Shown: positions 1 through 9,534, counted from the stretch's first letter. The stretch: DNA of 64,000 nt from Pelagomonas calceolata (GCA_918797485.1 CAKKNE010000006.1:1488001-1552000), one strand, 5' to 3'. Notes: a model not told the origin generated them from the sequence alone. Translations and numbers: made by a program.

Positions 1-368
1 TTCTCGCTTAACAGGGCGCCCACTGAGGTAACAGCGCAAGCCTGGAGAGGTCTCTCGCTCACCGTATACTCCGAAAGGGTGTCATACTGGCGGTCAGGTC
101 GGCTTTAGTCACAGCTCTGGCTTAGTGGCAGTTTTTTTATTTAGCTAAAAAGACCAGGCCGCCCAGGCCGTTCCGCCGCCGCGAGGCGTCCGTGGGCGCT
201 GGAGCATGTCTCCGGGAGGCCGCTGACTCAGACCGCCGGCGTGCGGGGCATTTTTTTGGCTCGACAGAGGCATGCGAATTTTGCTATCACCGGCTCGCGC
301 GCAGCCGCCGAGGCAGCCCGCCAAGCGCAAATCATGATACGATCATAAGAAAAACAAGTACGGAAGCG
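1..368. other. 5' flank of the window, no gene seen
   Basis: Leading 368 bases before the first confident start codon. Frames open here only as extensions of, or shadows to, the glycosyltransferase frame. I see no RNA gene, no copy of the recurring palindrome and no repeat. It is probably the promoter/5' UTR of the gene starting at 369. Confidence 0.5.
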
Positions 369-1838
369 ATGCGGCTCTACGCTGGCCTGTGGCTGGCGGC
401 AGCGTGTGCCTACGACCAACACAACGAGGTCGACGCGCGCATCCGCAAGGCCCTCAAAAAATCGCTGGAGCCCTATCCGAAAGGAGAATCGAAGGATGAC
501 GCCATCCACTACGTGAGAGATGTGCTCTCGTTTCCGGAGAGCGCGGTGCTCGTGTACGATCATCACGTCATTGTCGATAGACGCTTCCTGCGCCCGGAGA
601 AGAGCCGGAAACATGTTAATTTTCTCGCGTCGATCGTAGCGAAGCAGAAATCCATCAAGAACGCTGCTTACGCGTTTTCTGGCAACTCTACTGGGCTCTG
701 CGGGCGGGATATGGGCGCCAAACGGGCACCTTACCCTTGCGTGATCATCGCAAAAGCTTATGGTACGAAACAACCGGGGGTCTTGGTGCCGAACCCCTAC
801 CACCATGATTTGGATTATTGGAGCGCTCTCCGAGATCACATCAAAGCTCGAGCGTCGTCGAGGCCGTGGAAAACAAGATTACCTCTAGTCTTTTGGCGGG
901 GCAATGTCTTGGATCGGTGGCACGCGCCCGACGACCCCAGGTATGCTGGTGACAGTTGTGAAAATGAATTTGGCAATCATGCGAGGTTGGCGGCGATGGC
1001 GGAGTCGGTCTTACACCCAGACTTAGTAGACGTCAAGTGCTTCTCGAAGCACAAATGTCGGGCGCGCGACCCCGACGAAAGGCCGTGCCCCGACGAGCAG
1101 TATTTATATAGCGATACGATGCGCCGGGTGCAGCGGAACTCGAGCCTGATTACGGACCACGGCCACGTGGCGAAGGAGAACTACACGCGCTACAAGTACG
1201 TGCTGAATCTGCCGGGAAGTACGTCGGGAAGCTACTCGCGGAACCTGAACCACCTCTGGTTCCTGGGGAGCGTGGTCCTGTTCTGGAAGGCGCGGTTCAC
1301 GGAGTGGTATTTTCCCGCGCTGACCGAGGGCGCGACCCATTTAACTGTGGATTCTTCGACGCTCGCCCTCGCCGTGCGCATGCTGGAGGAGAATCCGAAA
1401 GATGCCAAAGTACTAAGGGAGAAAGCTTCAGATGTCGACCACCGGATCATGTGCCCGTCCTGTTTAGCTGCTTATGTGTCCGAAGTCATCGACGAGGTTC
1501 GCGCTCATTTCGCTCTGGGAAAGTTGTTGGATGACCCCTGTGCAACACATGCTTTCTTTGATGCCTTGAACTGTCAAAGGCGAGACTTGGTCATCATCCG
1601 GGCCACAGCTCGGCCGGCGGGCTCCTTCGACGTCAGCGAGTTCATGCAGCGGCGTTTGACCACGAACACGACCTTCGCGAAGACGACGTGCCACGAGATC
1701 GCGTCACGTGCGCACGCAGAGTGTCGCGCGCGGGACCGATCTATATTAGGATGGCTCCGCGCGAAGCTCGGGGGCTGGCACACTGCTCAAGTGTCGTCGC
1801 TGGACGAGCCGCCGGGGACGCGGAGGCTCCGGGGGTAA
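369..1838 (+). CDS. GT90 (CAP10-like) glycosyltransferase, secretory
   Basis: Predicted 489-residue secretory-pathway glycosyltransferase of the GT90/CAP10 type, a family that transfers sugars such as xylose or glucose to proteins or glycans. The frame is open from 192, but the ATG at 369 gives a short signal peptide (MRLYAGLWLAAACAYD), so I chose it. The middle carries the family pattern: LVFWRGN near residue 170, then YKYVLNLPG followed by a Ser/Arg-rich turn and SGSYSRNLNHLWFLGSVVLFW, which resembles the donor-binding block of CAP10 proteins. Cysteines between about 195 and 245 (CFSKHKC) suggest a disulphide-bonded lumenal protein. The donor sugar and acceptor cannot be told from sequence. 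Family assignment is fairly sure, specificity unknown. Confidence 0.7.
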   Translation: MRLYAGLWLAAACAYDQHNEVDARIRKALKKSLEPYPKGESKDDAIHYVRDVLSFPESAVLVYDHHVIVDRRFLRPEKSRKHVNFLASIVAKQKSIKNAAYAFSGNSTGLCGRDMGAKRAPYPCVIIAKAYGTKQPGVLVPNPYHHDLDYWSALRDHIKARASSRPWKTRLPLVFWRGNVLDRWHAPDDPRYAGDSCENEFGNHARLAAMAESVLHPDLVDVKCFSKHKCRARDPDERPCPDEQYLYSDTMRRVQRNSSLITDHGHVAKENYTRYKYVLNLPGSTSGSYSRNLNHLWFLGSVVLFWKARFTEWYFPALTEGATHLTVDSSTLALAVRMLEENPKDAKVLREKASDVDHRIMCPSCLAAYVSEVIDEVRAHFALGKLLDDPCATHAFFDALNCQRRDLVIIRATARPAGSFDVSEFMQRRLTTNTTFAKTTCHEIASRAHAECRARDRSILGWLRAKLGGWHTAQVSSLDEPPGTRRLRG

Positions 1839-2043
1839 TTTTGATTTAACTGTACCGTGACTACTTCGAGACTGCCAGTGGTGGTTAGTAACTGTCGCGG
1901 CGATGGCGTGCTGGTGGGGTGGACGTCCGCCCGCCTCGACGCTATCGCCGCGACGGCGTGCTGGTGGAGCTCCGATCCACACTTCCGGGCGGGCGCGGCC
2001 TCCTGGGCCGAACTAGAAGACTTCATAAGTCACATAATAGTTA

Positions 2044-3885
2044 CTACAGGAACGTCGGCCCACCGCTCGACCGCCGTTCAGCAGGAGTCAGTGCGGACCG
2101 CGGGTCGCTGGAACTTCCAGAGGTCCGCGACGCCGCGAGGAAGTCACGAAGAGAACCGCCCGTCGGCGGCTGCGGCAGCGCGTTGTCGATGGACACGCGG
2201 CGCGACGGTTCTGATGAGGGCGCCGGCAGCGCGCGCGCGATAGTGACGATCTGCAGGACTAGGTCCGCGTGCGCGTCAACTAAAGGCGTCGGCGGCACGA
2301 CGAACCGTTGCGAGTTCCCGGACACGTCTTCGACGACTAGCGTGGAGGGCGCCTCCGTGGCCAAGACGGAGGCGCCCTTGGCCACGAGGCGCTCCGTGAA
2401 CCCCGAACCCGAAGTGACGTCGACGGCACGCATCGCCTTGTAGGGTAATACTTGCGCCACGGCCCCGAAGCCCGCTATGCCTTGTGAGGAGAAGTACAGC
2501 GCGTCGGACGTCACGGTCAGCGTCCCACCTTTCGGCGCGGTTTCCGTAATTATCATCGCCCTACACGCGTAGAGGAACGCGTCCTGGGAGGCGGTCCGGA
2601 ATTTCTCGGCCAAGGCCGTCTCGAGCGGCGACGGCGGCAGGTTCCGCCGCCGTCGCTGCACCAAGGCACCGACCACAGCTTTCGAGGATTGTAGAGCGTT
2701 CTCGACCCGCGCCTGAACCGACTTCTCCTTCCGGCCGACGCGCGCGACGTACTCTTTTCCGGCTCTTAACTCCAGTAAGGCGGTGACGTTGTTCCCCGCT
2801 TCACGCAAAGATGATACACCGCCACCAGGATAGGTGGACACGGGCTCCGTCTCCAGCTCCAGGGGATACGAAGCTAGCGGAGGCGCCCGCGACGGTGGCG
2901 GCGGCTTCACACCCGCAGAAGCGTAGGCCGGCTGCAAGGCAATGGCCACCCGAGCTGCGTCCACTTCCGCTTTCTTAGCTTTCGCATCCAGGGGCCTCGC
3001 GGCGTCCACGAGCCGTCGCTCTAGTTTCACCGCAGCTTCCCGCTGCAAATCCCTAAGAAACCCGTCGTCGAGCCCATCACTCTCAAAGGTCTCCTTTTGT
3101 AACGCGTCACGTACACTCATAAGAGCCTGGAAGACGCTGTCGTCGGCCTTCGCCTCCCATGACTGTTGGGCGAGGGCGCCGATCACAAGGCAACGCTTTC
3201 CATCAGACGCTCCAGAACCAGCGATTAATGAGCCGCCGCCGCCGCACCGATCCGCCAAGAATAAATCGGCGCCCAAGGCGCTCGCCGACGGCCAATCCTT
3301 CCTTCTGACAAAGCCGCGGCCCACGAGCACCGCCTCGATGATCGCCTCCGCCTTCGACCAGGGCGCACCCACGGGAAACGGCCGCGCGAACGCGCGGACG
3401 CCATCTAACGAACATTTGCGAGCGTCGACGGACGCGGCCCAGGAGAGGGGCTTTCTTACTGGTTCGCGCTTCTTCTTCTTCGGCTGTTGTTGGACAGGGG
3501 GACGCGACACAGCTAATGCAGCCGGCCTCACTCTTAATTTCTCGGCGAAGGCGGCCTCGGACACGTTCATCAATGCTTCGCCGTTGACGCTCTCGATGAT
3601 GTCATTCACACGGATGCCTTTGGCTTCAGCGGCGCCCTTGACGCCGACGACGCGGAGGCGGCCCTTTTCTAGCTTGACCCTCAAACCAATAGGACCGTCG
3701 CCGAACGTCATCGCTCCAGCATCGTCCAGAGACGCCTGGATCGCGCGCGCGAGCGCCTCGTCGCCGTCCGTGTCCTTCGTCGGCGTGAAGTCGAGCTCGT
3801 CCTCGTCGGCCTCCTCCTCCAGACCCAACGCCGCGGCCGTTTTTGGTGGCGTTTTGGGCTGCTCGGGCGAGTCGAAGGGGTTCGG

Positions 3886-3917
<32 letters not shown>

Positions 3918-4227
3918 CTACGGCGGGTTCGCTCGGCGCCTTCAGAAAGTCGAAGGCGGAGGAGGCGGGCGCCGGCGCGTCCGTCCGCAGCGCGTCCCGC
4001 GCCGTCGAGAGATCGAGGAGCGGCTTGTCCGTCCGCAGGCCGGCGGGTTCGCTAGCGGCGTTCATGAAGTCGAACGCCGATGCGTTCGCTGGCTCTGTTG
4101 GCGCGGGCGGCGCGGACTGCGCTGGCGCGGGCGCCGCTGGGACTGCTGGGGTCGCGTCCAGCTCGTCTTCGTCGCTGTCGCTGCCCAGCATCAACTGGCG
4201 CAGGCGCTCCTCGTCGGAGGCGTCCAT
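2044..4227 (-). CDS. UIM-PDZ-GRAM adaptor-like protein
   Basis: 727 residues starting at an ATG in an acidic N-terminus. Visible parts in order: two copies of a short motif AFDFxxAxSEPA (about 51-63 and 91-103), a poly-Pro tract (105-113), an NPF tripeptide (116-118) of the type bound by EH domains, a good ubiquitin-interacting motif (DEALARAIQASLDDA, 156-170), a PDZ-like domain (about 178-240), a long middle region without a clear family, and a GRAM-like domain near the C-terminus (from about residue 550, AFLYACRAMIITET... LYFSSQG). NPF, UIM and a lipid-binding GRAM together look like an endocytic or ubiquitin-cargo adaptor; that role is inference. Divergent from the gene at 4549. Confidence 0.55.
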
Positions 4228-4308
4228 GATTCACTGCGCCGTTCAAAACTCGAGAGCTTATTGGCGTTCAGCGTTTCACGGAGCTTTTTTTTGGGCTTTG
4301 CATCTTCA

Positions 4309-4334
4309 CTAGCGGCATGTAACACACTAGCAAG
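4309..4334 (+). promoter_or_regulatory. Recurrent CTAG palindrome, copy 1
   Basis: CTAGCGGC-ATGTAACACACTAGCAAG; CTAG half-sites 18 bp apart. Lies between the divergent starts at 4227 and 4549. One of the recurring intergenic palindromes described in the findings; slightly diverged core (GTAACACAC). Confidence 0.6.
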
Positions 4335-4472
4335 CACTCAAGGGCCACCTCATCAGGCTCCCAGGCTGCAAAACGCATCGGCATCGGACGCTGGGCCACA
4401 CACGTTCTCTGGACAAGCCCTGCAATCGGCTTCAGGAGCACTTTTGCAGCCCTACGCCAGTCGACGCGCGGG

Positions 4473-4544
4473 AGGTGCTGCCCGAGACCTCAAGGCATTA
4501 CATACGACGCGTAGGTGCTGCCCGGGCCACTTCAGGGCATTACA
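4473..4544. repeat. Imperfect 30-32 bp direct repeat in a 5' leader
   Basis: Two adjacent units, 4473-4502 and 4513-4544, both begin AGGTGCTGCCCG and end GGCATTACA, separated by ten bases. They lie directly before the ATG at 4549, so they are probably in the leader of that gene. Confidence 0.7.
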
Positions 4545-4548
4545 CCGC

Positions 4549-4908
4549 ATGTATGCGCTGCTTGGCGCCTGCCTCGTCCTCGCCGCGCAAGCATGCGAGG
4601 TCTGCCAGTACAAGCTCTTCGCGGGCGGCTGCCCGGTCGGGCGGCGCAAGGCCAGGGAGCGCTGGGGCGACTGGGTCGTCACCGAGGACGCCTTCGACGA
4701 CGGTGACTGCCGAAACACGTGCTGCGCCGCGAACGAAGACAGTTGCTGCGAGACGGATTTTCACTTTGTCGCCGGCGTCGCCGGGGGCTTGTTTGTGCTC
4801 ATCGCGATCTGCGTCGTGGTCTGCTGCGTCGAGTGTCGGCGGCGGCGCGCGCTCGGGCGCGTCGTGCGGAAGCGGGCGGCGCCTCCGCTCGAAGCCGCGC
4901 GTGTGTAA
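4549..4908 (+). CDS. Small Cys-rich single-pass membrane protein
   Basis: 119 residues. The frame is open from 4261, but the ATG at 4549 gives a classic signal peptide (MYALLGACLVLAAQA), so the upstream part is treated as leader. The ectodomain (about residues 17-68) is rich in cysteine, including CEVCQ, CRNTCC and DSCCE. A strongly hydrophobic segment (about 70-95, GVAGGLFVLIAICVVVCCVEC) is followed by a basic stop-transfer RRRR and a short cytosolic tail. This predicts a type I membrane protein with a disulphide-rich head. I recognise no family. Convergent with the WW protein, only 37 bp between their stops. Confidence 0.5.
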   Translation: MYALLGACLVLAAQACEVCQYKLFAGGCPVGRRKARERWGDWVVTEDAFDDGDCRNTCCAANEDSCCETDFHFVAGVAGGLFVLIAICVVVCCVECRRRRALGRVVRKRAAPPLEAARV

Positions 4909-4945
4909 GACTTGTACTGTACGATCGACATCTCTTACACATTGA

Positions 4946-6109
4946 TCAGCGCCGCCCGCCGAGGCCCGGCGGCAGGTCTCCCCCGCGCTTCAGGCCCGGC
5001 GGCAGGCTCGGCCCGCTCGCGCGCGGCGGGGGCGGCGGAGGCGGCGGCCGCCTTCTCCTCGCCTGGGGCGGCATCATGCGCGCCGGCGGGCCGCGCGGCG
5101 CGCCGGGCCGCTGCGGGCCGATGCTCGAGCCCTCGCGCACGCCCGGGCCCCGCATCTTGAGGACCGATCCCGGCGCGGGGTAGGGCCGCTGCTGCCAGAG
5201 CGGCCCCGACGCCGTCGAGTCGGCCATGCGCTCGCCCTTGTGGTGGAGCCCGTCCGAGTAGCGGCCGCCGCTCAGGCCGAGCGGGTCGAGGGGGTCGATC
5301 TGGGACTTGTCCCTCTTCTTTTTCTGAGCGGCCGCCAAGGCAGGGTGCGGCTGGGGCCGCGGCTTCGGTCCCTCCGGCCGGCGCGTCGCGCCGTCGCCCG
5401 CATCATTTGCGTGTGTAGGCGGCTCCCACCGCCGTTCCCCGGTCGCGTCCTTGACGTAGTAGACCTGGTTCGACGAGGGATGGACGCGCGAGCTCCAGCC
5501 CGGCGGCAGCGCCACCGGAGCCGTCGGTGTTGCGGACGGCACCATGACCGCCGGCGCTTCCTGCCTCACCAACGACCCGGCCTTGCGTAGTTGCGCCTGC
5601 ACGCCTAGTAACTTGTGCTGCAGCTCCTTGTAGGCCTCGTCCCGTTCTCTACCAGCAACCTGCTTCAGCGTGTTGTCTCGAGTCCTCTCGAGCTGCGACA
5701 TCTTTTCTCGCTTGCGCTTCTCCGCGGCTCGGCCCCGTAAGCAGTCGTCGGGCACGCCGTCGTCGCCCTGCTCCAAGTACGCCAGGGCCTGCGCCCGCTT
5801 CCGCTGCGCGTCGAGCTCCGCCTTGTATTTTTCGTCGGACATGGTCTTGCGCTCGCCGCGCGGGCCGACCACGACATCCCGCTTCACCTTGGGAATGGTC
5901 ACTTGTTTAGGTTTTGGTTGGTTGGACGGCTCGTCCGCAAAACCGGGGTAGTGCTGGCCCGTGTTCTCGGACCAGAGCTTCGCTTGTTTGGTGGGGCGGT
6001 AGTCGCGCGCGTCGACCTCGTCCTGGACCTCCCAAAACTTCCTTCCGGTAGCTTTGGCGAGTCTATCAATGCGCTCGCGGTCCGCCTGGCGGCTCTGGCC
6101 GTTCATCAT
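4946..6109 (-). CDS. PQBP1-like WW-domain splicing protein
   Basis: 387 residues. A charged, helical N-terminal half is followed by a WW domain at about residues 202-230 (LPPGWSSRVHP... YYVKDATGERRWEPP, both Trp present). The C-terminal half carries DPLDP, YSDG and then GPLWQQRPYPAPGSVLK. This last block matches the PQBP1 tail that in animals and plants binds the U5 snRNP protein U5-15kD (DIM1). The extreme C-terminus is Pro/Arg/Gly-rich. A nuclear pre-mRNA splicing role follows from the family. The long N-terminal region before the WW domain is unusual for PQBP1, where the WW domain is close to the N-terminus, so orthology is likely but not certain. Confidence 0.65.
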   Translation of the reverse strand: MMNGQSRQADRERIDRLAKATGRKFWEVQDEVDARDYRPTKQAKLWSENTGQHYPGFADEPSNQPKPKQVTIPKVKRDVVVGPRGERKTMSDEKYKAELDAQRKRAQALAYLEQGDDGVPDDCLRGRAAEKRKREKMSQLERTRDNTLKQVAGRERDEAYKELQHKLLGVQAQLRKAGSLVRQEAPAVMVPSATPTAPVALPPGWSSRVHPSSNQVYYVKDATGERRWEPPTHANDAGDGATRRPEGPKPRPQPHPALAAAQKKKRDKSQIDPLDPLGLSGGRYSDGLHHKGERMADSTASGPLWQQRPYPAPGSVLKMRGPGVREGSSIGPQRPGAPRGPPARMMPPQARRRRPPPPPPPPRASGPSLPPGLKRGGDLPPGLGGRR

Positions 6110-6544
6110 GGTTTCTTGCTTGTGGCCGGCGCCCTAAAGGGCGCTCGGGCTTCGCGTTTTGTTGGTTGCGTCGCGCGCGCGGCGGCGTATGTGGCGCTCG
6201 AGAGGCGCTCCCTGGTTGTGGCTTTTCGGGAGCCGCGGCGGCGCCGTTGGACGGCGCGGCTGTACTGCGTTGGTTGGGCGCTTGGGCCGCGTCTCTCGAT
6301 CGCTTCGGGGCGGGCGTAACGTGCCACAGCCTTTTTAGTGTGTAAATGTCGGCTGCGTATTCCTAGTGTCTTACAGGACGCTAGCAAGCGTGCATGGCAA
6401 AGCTGCCGCAGTAGAGCACCCTGGTTGCTAAAATTGCGCAGGCGTCGCACCTTTCGACATCTCTGAGGCTTGCAAGCGGCGGGAGCACGCCTGAGTGGAC
6501 GTGCGCCAACGTGCAAGCAGTGACCGCGGTGCCGTGGCAGCGCC
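6110..6544. other. Divergent promoter region (PQBP1-like / Med10-like)
   Basis: 435 bases between two divergent start codons. The only recognisable item is one copy of the recurrent palindrome (6363-6385). No RNA gene seen. Confidence 0.5.
6363..6385 (-). promoter_or_regulatory. Recurrent CTAG palindrome, copy 2
   Basis: Reads CTAGTGTCTTAC-AGGACGCTAGC on the plus strand; half-sites 18 bp apart. 160 bp before the Med10-like ATG and 254 bp from the start of the opposite gene. Confidence 0.75.
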
Positions 6545-6904
6545 ATGCCGCCGCGCAAGAAAAAAGACGACCCCATGGCTGCTGTGGATGCGCTCCCGCT
6601 CGTCCAGGAGCTCGAAAAGGCCCTCGCGTGCCTCGACGCGGTCGAGAAGGACGTCGACGAGGGCAAGCGCCCGGGCAAGGACATGGACGCCTTCTTCCAG
6701 CAACTGGGCCGCGTCGACGACGCCGCCGCGGCGCTGCCGGAAATGCCCATCCCCCAGGGCGCCCTGGACGACGGCGCGGACCTGGACGTCGTCGCGAGAC
6801 AGGACCTCCGGCGGCAGCTCGACGACCTCGCGGCCGAGGGGCACCGGAAGAAGAACATGAAGACGCTCGCTGATTTGGTTGAGGCGGGCCTTGATAATAC
6901 TTAG
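6545..6904 (+). CDS. Med10-like Mediator subunit (putative)
   Basis: 119 residues with a basic start (MPPRKKKDD). The first half is a predicted helical pair (LVQELEKALACLDAVEKDV... MDAFFQQLGRVDDAAAALP). It is followed by MPIPQGALDDGADLDVVARQDL, which resembles the Med10 pattern of an IP/VP-x-x-V-L helix, an acidic-Gly turn and a short TRE/ARQ helix. The length is near that of compact Med10 proteins. Med10 belongs to the middle module of Mediator and bridges activators and RNA polymerase II. Similarity is short, so this is a tentative family call. Its TAG stop overlaps the TAA stop of the convergent gene in the four bases TTAG at 6901-6904. Confidence 0.45.
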   Translation: MPPRKKKDDPMAAVDALPLVQELEKALACLDAVEKDVDEGKRPGKDMDAFFQQLGRVDDAAAALPEMPIPQGALDDGADLDVVARQDLRRQLDDLAAEGHRKKNMKTLADLVEAGLDNT

Positions 6905-8541
6905 AGTTTCCCCAGGGAGAGCGCGTACCACTTGTCGAGGCGCTTGACGAACGACGTCCCGAGCTTCCGCCAGCCCTTCCAGGTCAGGGGCACCTTCGCC
7001 ACGGTCGCCTCATACACGTTGTCCGCGACGGTCACCCAGCCCTTGCCCGTCGTGGGCACCCAGCCTAGCAGACGGTCGTAGGCAGTGTTGAAGCCCCTGA
7101 GCCAGCCGTCCGTCGACGTCGGCACCTTGGCCAGGGTCAGGTCGTAGGCCGCGTGGAGGCCCTCGTTCGCTAATGAGGTGACAGATCCGACGACTGCAGT
7201 CGTTTTCGCGTAGCACGCCCCGGCGGCGGCGGACGTCTTCGCGCACGCCGTGCTGACGGCGGGGCCGGCGTTGCTCGTGATATAGCAAGCACCGGACTTG
7301 ACGCCGCCGACGCAGGAGCTGAGCGCGGGTCCCGCGCCCGCCGCGGCCGCCTTGGCGCCGGCGGCGACGGCGCCGGCGCCGGCCTTGGCGCCGGCGGCGA
7401 CGGCACCGGCGCCGGCCTTGGCGCCACCAACGGCCGCGCCGAGGGCCGGGCCCGCGCCGCTCTTCACGCAAGCGGCGCCCGCGCACGCCTTCGTCGCCAC
7501 GAAGCCGGCACTCGCTTTGGCGCCGGAGGCCACGGCTCCCGCGCCCGCCGCGGTCTTCGCCGCCACAAAGCCGGCACCGGCCTTGACGCCGCCGACCGTC
7601 GCGCCGAGGGCCGGGCCCGCGCCCGCCGCCACCGCGGACACGCCCGCCTTGGCGCCGGAGGCGACGGCGCCGGCGCCCGCGCACGCCTTGGCCGCGACGT
7701 AGCTGCCGCCGGCCTTCGCGCCGCCGACGCAGGCGCCGAGGGCCGGGGCTACCGCGCCCGCACCCGCCTTGGCACCAGAGGCGACCGCGGCCGCGCCCTT
7801 CGTCACACCGGTGGCGACGGCGCCGGCGCCGGCCTTGGCGCCGCCCGCGACGGCCGCGGCGGCCGGGCCCGCCTTGGCGCCGACGGCCGCGACCGCCGGC
7901 CCGACCGCCGCGCGCACCGGCGGCGCCGCGAGCGACACCGCGACGGCGCCGACGGCGAGCGGCACGACGGGGAACGGCCGCTTCTCCGCCTCCTTCGCTT
8001 TGATAGCGGCGGCCTCGCGCGCCGGTTCCGCGTACTTGCCCGTGACGTCGCCTTTGCCGGCGGTCGCCTTCGCCGGCGCGGGGGCCGCCTTCGTCGCCGT
8101 CGGCGCCGCCGCGGCCTTTTCCGCCTTCTTCTCCGCCGCCTTGGCGACGTCCGCGAGCCGGGCGGCCTCGGCGTCGGCCACGCGCTGCGCCTCTTTTTCC
8201 TTCGCCGCCGCGACGTCCTCGAGGCGCTTCTTCTCGGCCGCGGCGACGTCCGCGTCCGTCTTCGCCGCCGGTGCCGATGCTGGCGCCGGTGCGGGCTCCG
8301 GCTTCGGCGCGGGCTTGGGCGCCGGTGCCGGCGCCGGCGCAGGAGTGGTCTTCGCCTTGTCGTCCTTCGTCAGACCCGCAATAAATTGGTCCTGCCAGGC
8401 GTAGATCTTGTCCTGGAGCGTCTCCTTGGCGAAGAGCGGGGCCGCGCGCAGCGGTGCCCGTTGCCGCGGCACGGGCGCGAAGGCCGCCGCGAGGCCTAGC
8501 AGCAGCGCGGCAGCTGTTCCCACTCTTGCCAGCCGTGCCAT
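6901..8541 (-). CDS. Plastid-targeted Ala/Gly-repeat protein
   Basis: 546 residues from the ATG at 8541; the frame is open 32 codons further upstream without supporting features. The N-terminus is a bipartite plastid presequence: hydrophobic signal (GTAAALLLGLAAAFAP), with the AFAP cleavage signature, then an Arg/Pro-rich transit part. Next come an amphipathic segment (ETLQDKIYAWQDQFIAGL), a Lys/Ala/Glu-rich charged stretch, one short hydrophobic segment (VPLAVGAVAVSLAAP) and about 250 residues of degenerate repeats built from AKAGAGAVA(S/A)G and GPALGA(T/A/C)VGG. The last about 90 residues contain three related modules of the form YDxxLxxVPxTxxGW. No family recognised; perhaps an extended membrane- or thylakoid-associated structural protein. 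Confidence 0.55.
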   Translation of the reverse strand: MARLARVGTAAALLLGLAAAFAPVPRQRAPLRAAPLFAKETLQDKIYAWQDQFIAGLTKDDKAKTTPAPAPAPAPKPAPKPEPAPAPASAPAAKTDADVAAAEKKRLEDVAAAKEKEAQRVADAEAARLADVAKAAEKKAEKAAAAPTATKAAPAPAKATAGKGDVTGKYAEPAREAAAIKAKEAEKRPFPVVPLAVGAVAVSLAAPPVRAAVGPAVAAVGAKAGPAAAAVAGGAKAGAGAVATGVTKGAAAVASGAKAGAGAVAPALGACVGGAKAGGSYVAAKACAGAGAVASGAKAGVSAVAAGAGPALGATVGGVKAGAGFVAAKTAAGAGAVASGAKASAGFVATKACAGAACVKSGAGPALGAAVGGAKAGAGAVAAGAKAGAGAVAAGAKAAAAGAGPALSSCVGGVKSGACYITSNAGPAVSTACAKTSAAAGACYAKTTAVVGSVTSLANEGLHAAYDLTLAKVPTSTDGWLRGFNTAYDRLLGWVPTTGKGWVTVADNVYEATVAKVPLTWKGWRKLGTSFVKRLDKWYALSLGKL

Positions 8542-8909
8542 GCTGCTCCTTTTACAAGAAAACTTCGGCAGGGCTTCACACGTGTAATGCGCGGTTACCG
8601 CGGCTGCGCTTGCCCGTACCAGACCGGAGTATGGCACCAGTGTGGGCCAAAAAGCTAGCTTGGCAAAGTCGATGCAAAAAGATAATCTCGCGTCAGGAGC
8701 CGTCGGAGCGCTCGCGAATACCTTTTTCAGGAGTCGCTTCGGCCTTGGTGGCCCAAGAGGCGGCCGCCGCGGTCAGATCGCGGTCACCGCCCGCGCGCCG
8801 TCGACGGAACCCCAAAGCGCTCCGAAGCGCGGCGCTCGGCCCTGCGCGTCGACGAACCCCCCAAAGCGCGGCGCCCCCGCACAGCGATCACGTAACACAA
8901 GACCTACTC
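8542..8909. other. Intergenic, partly repeated
   Basis: 368 bases between two minus-strand genes. Contains an imperfect direct repeat of about 20 bp (TCGACGGAACCCCAAAGCGC at 8801-8820 and a diverged copy at 8849-8869). No palindrome copy, no RNA gene seen. Confidence 0.4.
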
Positions 8910-9392
8910 TTACGGCACGCGGAACGTCTTCCCCTGCTTCCAGAGGTAGTCCAGGTTCCGCCGCTTGACGCGCTTCTTGCCCTTCGTCAGCCACGCCTTC
9001 TGCAACACCGTGATGGACTTCACCAAAGGTGAATACAAGGGCACGTGCCGGCGCATCGGCGTGCCCATCACTCGACAAAACAATTGGACCGACGAGTCCG
9101 CGCCCCGATTGCGCCTTCCTAACACCAGGCCCTTGACCTTTTGGGGTTTTGGCGCGTCCACGTCCACGAGGATCTCCATCTCGATCGCGTCTCCCGCTTT
9201 AAAATCGGGCCACGGCCTATGGACCTTCGCGAGCGCCTCCTTTTGGAGTTGGCCTAGCAATGCGGAGGCCTTGCGCGCGGGCGGCCGCGTGTCCATGGTC
9301 GACGCGCAGGCGCGCTGTGGCCGCGTGGCCGCGCGCGGCGTAGCCGTCGCGGCTGCGCGACGCAGCAGAGGTGCTGCGCGGCGCAGGAGCAT
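8910..9392 (-). CDS. mrpl19: Mitochondrial ribosomal protein bL19m
   Basis: 160 residues from the ATG at 9392. I chose this start because it yields an Arg/Ala-rich mitochondrial presequence (MLLRRAAPLLRRAAATATPRAA); the longer frame begins at a non-ATG codon. Residues about 60-160 match bacterial-type ribosomal protein L19: FKAGDAIEMEILVDVD, VKGLVLGRRNRGADSSVQL, HVPLYSPLVKSITVLQKA, and a basic C-terminal tail with LDYLWK. bL19 sits at the 30S-50S interface of organellar and bacterial ribosomes. The presequence lacks an ER signal peptide, so mitochondrion fits better than the complex plastid. Confidence 0.85.
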   Translation of the reverse strand: MLLRRAAPLLRRAAATATPRAATRPQRACASTMDTRPPARKASALLGQLQKEALAKVHRPWPDFKAGDAIEMEILVDVDAPKPQKVKGLVLGRRNRGADSSVQLFCRVMGTPMRRHVPLYSPLVKSITVLQKAWLTKGKKRVKRRNLDYLWKQGKTFRVP

Positions 9393-9509
9393 GGTGCGCA
9401 GCGATGTCTCAGCTTCCGTTGTTATGAATCGAACAAATGCTACACACACAGAGCTGCTAGCTCGCCGCGAGCTGCCGCGTACGATGCTCAAATGCGGCCA
9501 AAACAGCTC

Positions 9510-9534
9510 GCTAGCGGCAGTAAGACACTAGCAA
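9510..9534 (+). promoter_or_regulatory. Recurrent CTAG palindrome, copy 3
   Basis: Best consensus copy: GCTAGCGGCA then GTAAGACACTAGCAA, half-sites 17 bp apart. 142 bp before the ATG at 9676 and 118 bp from the bL19m start on the other side. Confidence 0.8.

Noticed and set aside
2942-4312. 456-codon plus-strand open frame
   Set aside because: Ser/Ala-rich complement of the UIM-PDZ-GRAM gene; no motif and no ATG context of its own.
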